The translations under genes were made by a program, and so were the position numbers. Source: Lentzea aerocolonigenes (GTDB lineage: Bacteria > Actinomycetota > Actinomycetes > Mycobacteriales > Pseudonocardiaceae). From it: a DNA stretch of 45,087 nt. Where the stretch lies: assembly GCF_000955955.1 (NCBI RefSeq), contig NZ_JYJG01000171.1, positions 1 to 45,087 of the forward strand. The letters are read 5' to 3'. The notes under the pieces were generated by a model. That model did no database searches. It was not told the DNA's origin and saw only the letters and a list, made by a program, of their open reading frames with translations. This document shows, one piece after another, positions 41,311 through 45,087 of the stretch (position 1 is the stretch's first letter; every line of letters starts with the position of its first letter).

Positions 41311-43940
41311 GCCTTTTCCCCGTTCCCCTGGCCGTTCGCCTGGCCGTTTCCGTTCCCGTTGCTGCCCAGCGGCATCTGGCGGATGCCTGTCTGGTAGCTG
41401 GCGAGGAAGCCTCGTGCTCGCTCCGGATCGCGCTTCGGCTTGGCCGCCGGGCGCGCGCCGTTCTCGGGACGTTCCGCGAGGTCGGGGAGCAGATTCTTAC
41501 GCGGCGCCCGTTTCGGCAACCCGGCATCGGTCTCGCCGGCGTCCGTCGCCGGATCTCCCGACTGTTCCCAGACGCCGCCCGCGGGCTTCTTGCCGAACCA
41601 GGCGGCCGCTACCGCGGGTGACGGTCCAGGTCCTGGCGCCGCCGACGAATGATCACCATTGACCGTTTCGTCCGCAGCACCGGCTCCGGCGAACCAGGAA
41701 GACGTTGTCTCAACTGGAGCGGGCCGCGTCTCGTTCGGCGACCCGTTGGCCCCGTTCGTCCGCGGTTGCCGCTGGGGCAGCGGCGGCTCCTCGATCGCGG
41801 CGCCGCGGAACGACGTCCACTCGGCCGACTCGCGCGGGTGCTCGATCGCGGGGGCCGGAGCGGGCGGCGGGGCCAGGTTCGGGGTCTTGACGACGACGTG
41901 CGGCTGCTTGGCGGCCGGCTGTTTCGCGGACAGCGCCGGCTTCGGCTGGGGCAGCGCGGCGTGGCGCGGCTGGGCGGGTGCATCAGGTTCCGCCTGCGAG
42001 CGCACGAGCTCCGGCGGCACGAGGACGAACGCGCGCAGACCCTCACGGCCCTCCCCCGCCCCGCGCAGCCGGACGGTGACGCCGTGGCGGGCCGCGAGAC
42101 GACCGACGACGAACAGACCCATCTGGCGTGAGACCGGCACATCATCCTCTGTACCAGAGGACAGCCGCTCGTTCGCCTCGGTGAGCTCGGCGGGCCCCAT
42201 GCCGATGCCCTGGTCCGCCACCTCGACGAGCACCGAGCCCTGCTGGTCGATCCGCGAGCCGATCATGACCTGCGTGGTGGGCGCGGAGAACGCGGTGGCG
42301 TTGTCCAGCAGCTCCGCGACGAGGCGCACGAGGTCGCTGGCCGCGTAGCCGACGATCTCGACGGACGGCGTCGACTTCACCACGACGCGCTGGTAGTGCT
42401 CGATCTCCGACGCGGCGGCGCGCAGCACGTCCGCCAGCGGCACCGGCTGGTGGAAGCGGCGGGCCACGTCGGTGCCGGACAGCACCATCAGGTTCTCGTT
42501 GTTGCGGCGCATGCGCGTCGCGAGGTGGTCCAGCTTGAACAGGTTGGCGAGCTGCTCGGGGTTCTCCTCGTGCCGCTCCAGCTCCTCCATGAGCTTGAGC
42601 TGGCGCTCGACGAGGCCCTGCGAGCGACGCGACAGGTTGACGAAGATGTTCTTCATGCCCGACCGCAGCGACGACTGCTCGACAGCGGAACGGATGGCCT
42701 GCTCGTGCACGGCGTCGAACGCGCGCGCCAGCTGGCCGAACTCCTCGGTGGTGTGCACGGGCACCGGTTCGATCTCGGTGTCCGGCGCGCGGTCGGCGCG
42801 GATCGCGGCGACGACCTCGGGGAGGTGGTGGTGCGCGACGTCGAGCGCGGAGCGCCGCAGCTCGGACAGCGAGCGCAGCAGGTAGCGGCCGATGACGAAG
42901 CCGAGCGTGCCGGCGATGATCAGCATCGCCAGCAGGATCACCGCGGCGGCACCGGCCTTGTTGGACGTGTCGTCCTGCAGCGCGGCCGCCGAGTTCGCGA
43001 GCCCGTCCTGCAGCCCGCGGATGACCTCATCCATCAGCCGCAGGGTCGTGCCGGACGCCTTGTTCCACTCGTCGACGGCGATGCCGAACGACGGCGGCGG
43101 CTTCGGCTGGCCGGGACGCGTCGTCACCTGGACGCCGTCCGGCTGGGTGAGCGCGCGTTCGGTCAGCACCGTCCGGCTCGCGACGGCGGCGCCGGTGACG
43201 GTCTGCTCGTAGTTGCGGCGCTGCTCGGTCGTGCCGATGGCCTGGAAGTCGTTGATGCGGTCCTGCAGCCGGATGTCGGACTGCTCGAGCGCGCGGGTCT
43301 CCGCGCCGAGCAGCTTGCCCCGGCCGATCCCCGCTAACACGATGGCGTGCTGCTGCGAGATCTGCTCCTGCGCGATGACCATGTTGTGCAGCGCGAGCGC
43401 GGTGCCGGAGATGCCCTGGTCGCTGAGCTGGCTGATGAGCGACTGCTCGAAGTCCAGCAGGGCCTTCACGACCGTGGTGTAGCCGATGGTGCCGCCGTTG
43501 GGGTCACCGCCGTCGCCGCCCTGCGTGACCTTCTCCCGCAGGCTCTTCAACGTCTCCAGCTGGCTGCCGAGCTCGGTGAACCGGTTGCGCGAGACCTCGC
43601 TCAGCCCGGCGGTGCGGTCGACGCGGCGGCGCACGGTCGCGGCAGCGTTGTCGGTGGCGCTGATCTGGTTCTGGTAGGCGCCGACACCGGACCCGGACGT
43701 CGCGCTCTGAGCGGCGAGCGTGCGTTCCTGCTGGACGCTGGAGATCAACGGCGCGAGATCCGCCCGCAGGCGGACCAGTCCCTGCATCTGCACGTAGTTG
43801 TTCGACCGGTCGACGTAACCGGAGATCTGCAGTGCGCCCGCGCCGATCGCCACGGCGACAGGCACCAACAGCACGACGCCGAGCTTGACCGGCAGGCGCC
43901 AGTTGCGCCAGTCGCTGATCTTTCTCCACTCGACATTCAC
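41307..43940 (-). CDS. CvnA-type sensor histidine kinase with NIT-like extracellular domain
   Basis: An 877-residue membrane sensor. A first membrane helix (about 18-40, VKLGVVLLVPVAVAIGAG) is followed by an extracytoplasmic helical nitrate/nitrite-sensing (NIT)-type domain (about 45-325: LISSVQQERTLAAQSA, LISQLSDQGISGTALALHN), a second helix (about 332-355), a HAMP-like linker, a kinase core with FKLDHLATRMRRNNENLMVLSG and an ATPase domain (ELLDNATAFSAP, DQGIGM, GLFVVGRLA). A long Pro/Ala-rich tail ends it. GTG start. Its NIT domain and position beside nitrate assimilation genes suggest a nitrate or nitrogen signal, though NIT domains are common in CvnA proteins generally. Confidence 0.92.
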   Translation of the reverse strand: MNVEWRKISDWRNWRLPVKLGVVLLVPVAVAIGAGALQISGYVDRSNNYVQMQGLVRLRADLAPLISSVQQERTLAAQSATSGSGVGAYQNQISATDNAAATVRRRVDRTAGLSEVSRNRFTELGSQLETLKSLREKVTQGGDGGDPNGGTIGYTTVVKALLDFEQSLISQLSDQGISGTALALHNMVIAQEQISQQHAIVLAGIGRGKLLGAETRALEQSDIRLQDRINDFQAIGTTEQRRNYEQTVTGAAVASRTVLTERALTQPDGVQVTTRPGQPKPPPSFGIAVDEWNKASGTTLRLMDEVIRGLQDGLANSAAALQDDTSNKAGAAAVILLAMLIIAGTLGFVIGRYLLRSLSELRRSALDVAHHHLPEVVAAIRADRAPDTEIEPVPVHTTEEFGQLARAFDAVHEQAIRSAVEQSSLRSGMKNIFVNLSRRSQGLVERQLKLMEELERHEENPEQLANLFKLDHLATRMRRNNENLMVLSGTDVARRFHQPVPLADVLRAAASEIEHYQRVVVKSTPSVEIVGYAASDLVRLVAELLDNATAFSAPTTQVMIGSRIDQQGSVLVEVADQGIGMGPAELTEANERLSSGTEDDVPVSRQMGLFVVGRLAARHGVTVRLRGAGEGREGLRAFVLVPPELVRSQAEPDAPAQPRHAALPQPKPALSAKQPAAKQPHVVVKTPNLAPPPAPAPAIEHPRESAEWTSFRGAAIEEPPLPQRQPRTNGANGSPNETRPAPVETTSSWFAGAGAADETVNGDHSSAAPGPGPSPAVAAAWFGKKPAGGVWEQSGDPATDAGETDAGLPKRAPRKNLLPDLAERPENGARPAAKPKRDPERARGFLASYQTGIRQMPLGSNGNGNGQANGQGNGEKA

Positions 43941-44015
43941 GAAATGATCCCCAAGGCGCGCTCGAAGTGCCCCACTATCGGCTACCTCCTGGCCTGGTGA
44001 ATCCCCGCGACTTGA

Positions 44016-44057
44016 GACACCCGCCGCTCGATATCGAGATCAGTCGTATCGGGTGTC
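44016..44057. promoter_or_regulatory. Nested palindrome at the predicted transcription start of the conservon
   Basis: GACACCCG (44016-44023) and CGGGTGTC (44050-44057) form an 8-bp inverted repeat enclosing the perfect 12-bp palindrome CTCGATATCGAG (44027-44038). On the minus strand it begins where a transcript from the nearby TTGTCG/TACTAT promoter should start, so it is either an operator over the start or a hairpin at the very 5' end of the message. Confidence 0.55.
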
Positions 44058-44062
44058 AGCGG

Positions 44063-44091
44063 ATAGTAGGCCAGAGAGCGTGACGCGACAA
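44063..44091 (-). promoter_or_regulatory. Predicted promoter of the cvnABCD operon
   Basis: On the minus strand -35 TTGTCG (44086-44091) and -10 TACTAT (44063-44068) are 17 bases apart. Predicted start near 44056 gives a leader of about 115 bases to the cvnA GTG. The spacer 43941-44273 holds this promoter, the nested palindrome and the opposing DUF485 promoter, and no gene. Confidence 0.6.
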
Positions 44092-44165
44092 CGACCTGGG
44101 GCGTGTACGACTCGTCACCCAGTGTGACAGCCCACCTCATGGGGTGGTCCTGCGGGTTCAAGGGA

Positions 44166-44193
44166 TTGACTCGCCGCCACGCGTGGTTACGCT
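44166..44193 (+). promoter_or_regulatory. Predicted promoter of the DUF485-symporter operon
   Basis: TTGACT (44166-44171) and TACGCT (44188-44193) are 16 bases apart, a close match to a vegetative promoter. Predicted start near 44200, leaving about 74 bases before the ATG at 44274. Confidence 0.6.
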
Positions 44194-44273
44194 TGCGCCC
44201 TCCACCCCCGGTCCGGTTGCAGCCTGTGCTCAGGCGCTCACCGGGTACTCCCCGTAACGAATGCGAGCGGTTG

Positions 44274-44684
44274 ATGACGAAGGCGCTGCCCTCCGTGTCA
44301 CGCCCGGCGCAGCCCGGATTCGCGACCTTTGAAGAGCATCATCACTCATTGCTGATCGATGGTGACGGTGAGCCTGATTTCGGTGCCATCCAAACGAGTG
44401 AGGATTTCCTCGCGCTGAAGCGGCGAGTGACGCGATTTATTCTCCCCGCGACGCTGCTGTTCCTCGCTTGGTACGTCACGTTCGTATTGCTTTCGGCTTA
44501 CGCCGCGGACTTCATGAGCACGCCTCTGTTCGGAACGGTGAACGTCGGGCTGACGATGGGATTCCTGCAGTTCGTCACGACCATCATCATCACGATGGCC
44601 TACGCCCGTTACTCCAAGAAGGTGCTCGACCCGCAGGTCGAAAAGGTGCGCGCACTCGCAGAAACCGATGAGGAGCTCGCGTGA
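44274..44684 (+). CDS. DUF485 family small membrane protein
   Basis: A 136-residue protein with a soluble N-terminal half and two membrane helices (FILPATLLFLAWYVTFVLLS and VNVGLTMGFLQFVTTIIITM). EDFLALKRRVTRFILPAT and ARYSKKVLDPQV are standard DUF485 features. These proteins are encoded with acetate/solute symporters (YjcH next to ActP in E. coli) and probably assist them. The start is ATG 44274; the frame upstream to 44103 lies over the promoter. The stop overlaps the symporter GTG. Confidence 0.88.
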   Translation: MTKALPSVSRPAQPGFATFEEHHHSLLIDGDGEPDFGAIQTSEDFLALKRRVTRFILPATLLFLAWYVTFVLLSAYAADFMSTPLFGTVNVGLTMGFLQFVTTIIITMAYARYSKKVLDPQVEKVRALAETDEELA

Positions 44685-45087
44685 CCGGGACGAACACCGC
44701 GATCAACCTGTCCGTTTTCGGCATCTTCGTCCTGCTGACGCTCTACATCGTGTACCGCGCCTCGACGCGGAACGTGAGCGCCTCGGACTACTACGCCGCG
44801 GGCAGCAGCTTCACCGGCACCCAAAACGGCATCGCCCTCTCGGGTGACTTCCTCTCGGCCGCGTCGTTCCTCGGTATCTCCGGCGCGATCGCGGTGAACG
44901 GCTACGACGGCTTCATGTACTCGATCGGGTGGGTCGTCGCCTGGCTGATCGGCCTGATGCTCATCTCGGAACGGCTGCGCAACACCGGCCGCTACACGAT
45001 GGGCGACGTCATGGCGTTCCGCATGCGCCAGCGCCCGGTCCGCGCGGCCGCCGCCAACGCGACGCTCGTGATCTCGCTCTTCTACAT
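44681..45087 (+). CDS. Sodium:solute symporter, acetate-permease (ActP/MctC) type, partial
   Basis: GTG 44681 overlaps the DUF485 stop (GTGA), and the frame is open to the window edge (135 codons), so the C-terminal three quarters are missing. SSF-family features are ASDYYAAGSSFTGTQNGIAL, SGDFLSAASFLGISGAIAVNG and the WVVAWLIGLMLISERLRNTG and YTMGDVMAFRM blocks, typical of monocarboxylate symporters such as ActP and MctC. Likely takes up acetate, propionate or pyruvate with sodium or protons. Confidence 0.88.
   Translation, partial: MTGTNTAINLSVFGIFVLLTLYIVYRASTRNVSASDYYAAGSSFTGTQNGIALSGDFLSAASFLGISGAIAVNGYDGFMYSIGWVVAWLIGLMLISERLRNTGRYTMGDVMAFRMRQRPVRAAAANATLVISLFY

Overview
The window is about 45 kb of high-GC DNA (roughly 70% by eye) with frequent GTG starts, start/stop overlaps of the ATGA/GTGA type and leaderless-looking promoters. 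Gene content points to a filamentous actinomycete of the order Pseudonocardiales (Lentzea, Saccharothrix and relatives are plausible): a sufRBD-Rieske-CSUT operon beside mptB, an ABC exporter and ctaA (the order known from Mycobacterium Rv1456c-Rv1466), a cvnABCD conservon, a DUF574 methyltransferase and an Hrp1-like CBS protein. The genus is an inference. No transposase, integrase, phage gene or CRISPR array was seen.

Region 1 (1-9.6 kb) mixes metabolism and signalling. A DUF385 deazaflavin-type protein and a short lycopene-cyclase-like protein are divergent with overlapping start codons. They are followed by an EAL-CBS-GGDEF protein, a YbdK-type carboxylate-amine ligase whose Shine-Dalgarno lies in a long inverted repeat, and a DUF574 methyltransferase. 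On the minus strand a compact three-gene operon encodes a DXDD class II diterpene cyclase, a cytochrome P450 and a UbiA-superfamily membrane protein, a likely diterpenoid locus without a canonical class I cyclase. An Hrp1-like CBS protein and a Nudix hydrolase follow.

Region 2 (9.6-11.4 kb) has a small secreted protein, then seven tightly packed minus-strand tRNA-like genes (Val, Ile, Ala, Leu, Leu, Gly, Trp anticodons). Several are structurally abnormal: mini D-arms, Leu anticodons without a long variable arm, one unpaired acceptor. Upstream on the same strand is a 29-codon membrane mini-protein with a good promoter, a strong ribosome site and a terminator. A frameshifted lipoprotein-like gene closes the region.

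Region 3 (11.4-29.6 kb) is the conserved core. The suf operon (minus) is headed by sufR and a matching CAAC-N6-GTTG operator. Divergent mptB is separated from it by a 163-bp imperfect palindrome. Downstream are a kinase-like gene, a frameshifted giant patatin/DUF3376 gene, an in-frame fusion of a DMT transporter to a glycosyltransferase and a DUF998 membrane protein. This block sits between mptB and the ABC exporter plus ctaA, which are adjacent in mycobacteria.

Region 4 (29.6-34.4 kb) holds an ankyrin protein, a GbsR/MarR regulator and a secreted pair, a GH105-like hydrolase and a GH27 alpha-galactosidase, which carry related CBM35-like modules at opposite ends and suit pectin or hemicellulose breakdown. 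Region 5 (34.4-45.1 kb) has nitrate assimilation genes (nasA, a NirB-N-like flavoprotein, narK), convergent with a cvnABCD conservon whose CvnA sensor has a NIT-type extracellular domain, then a DUF485/sodium-solute symporter pair cut by the window end.
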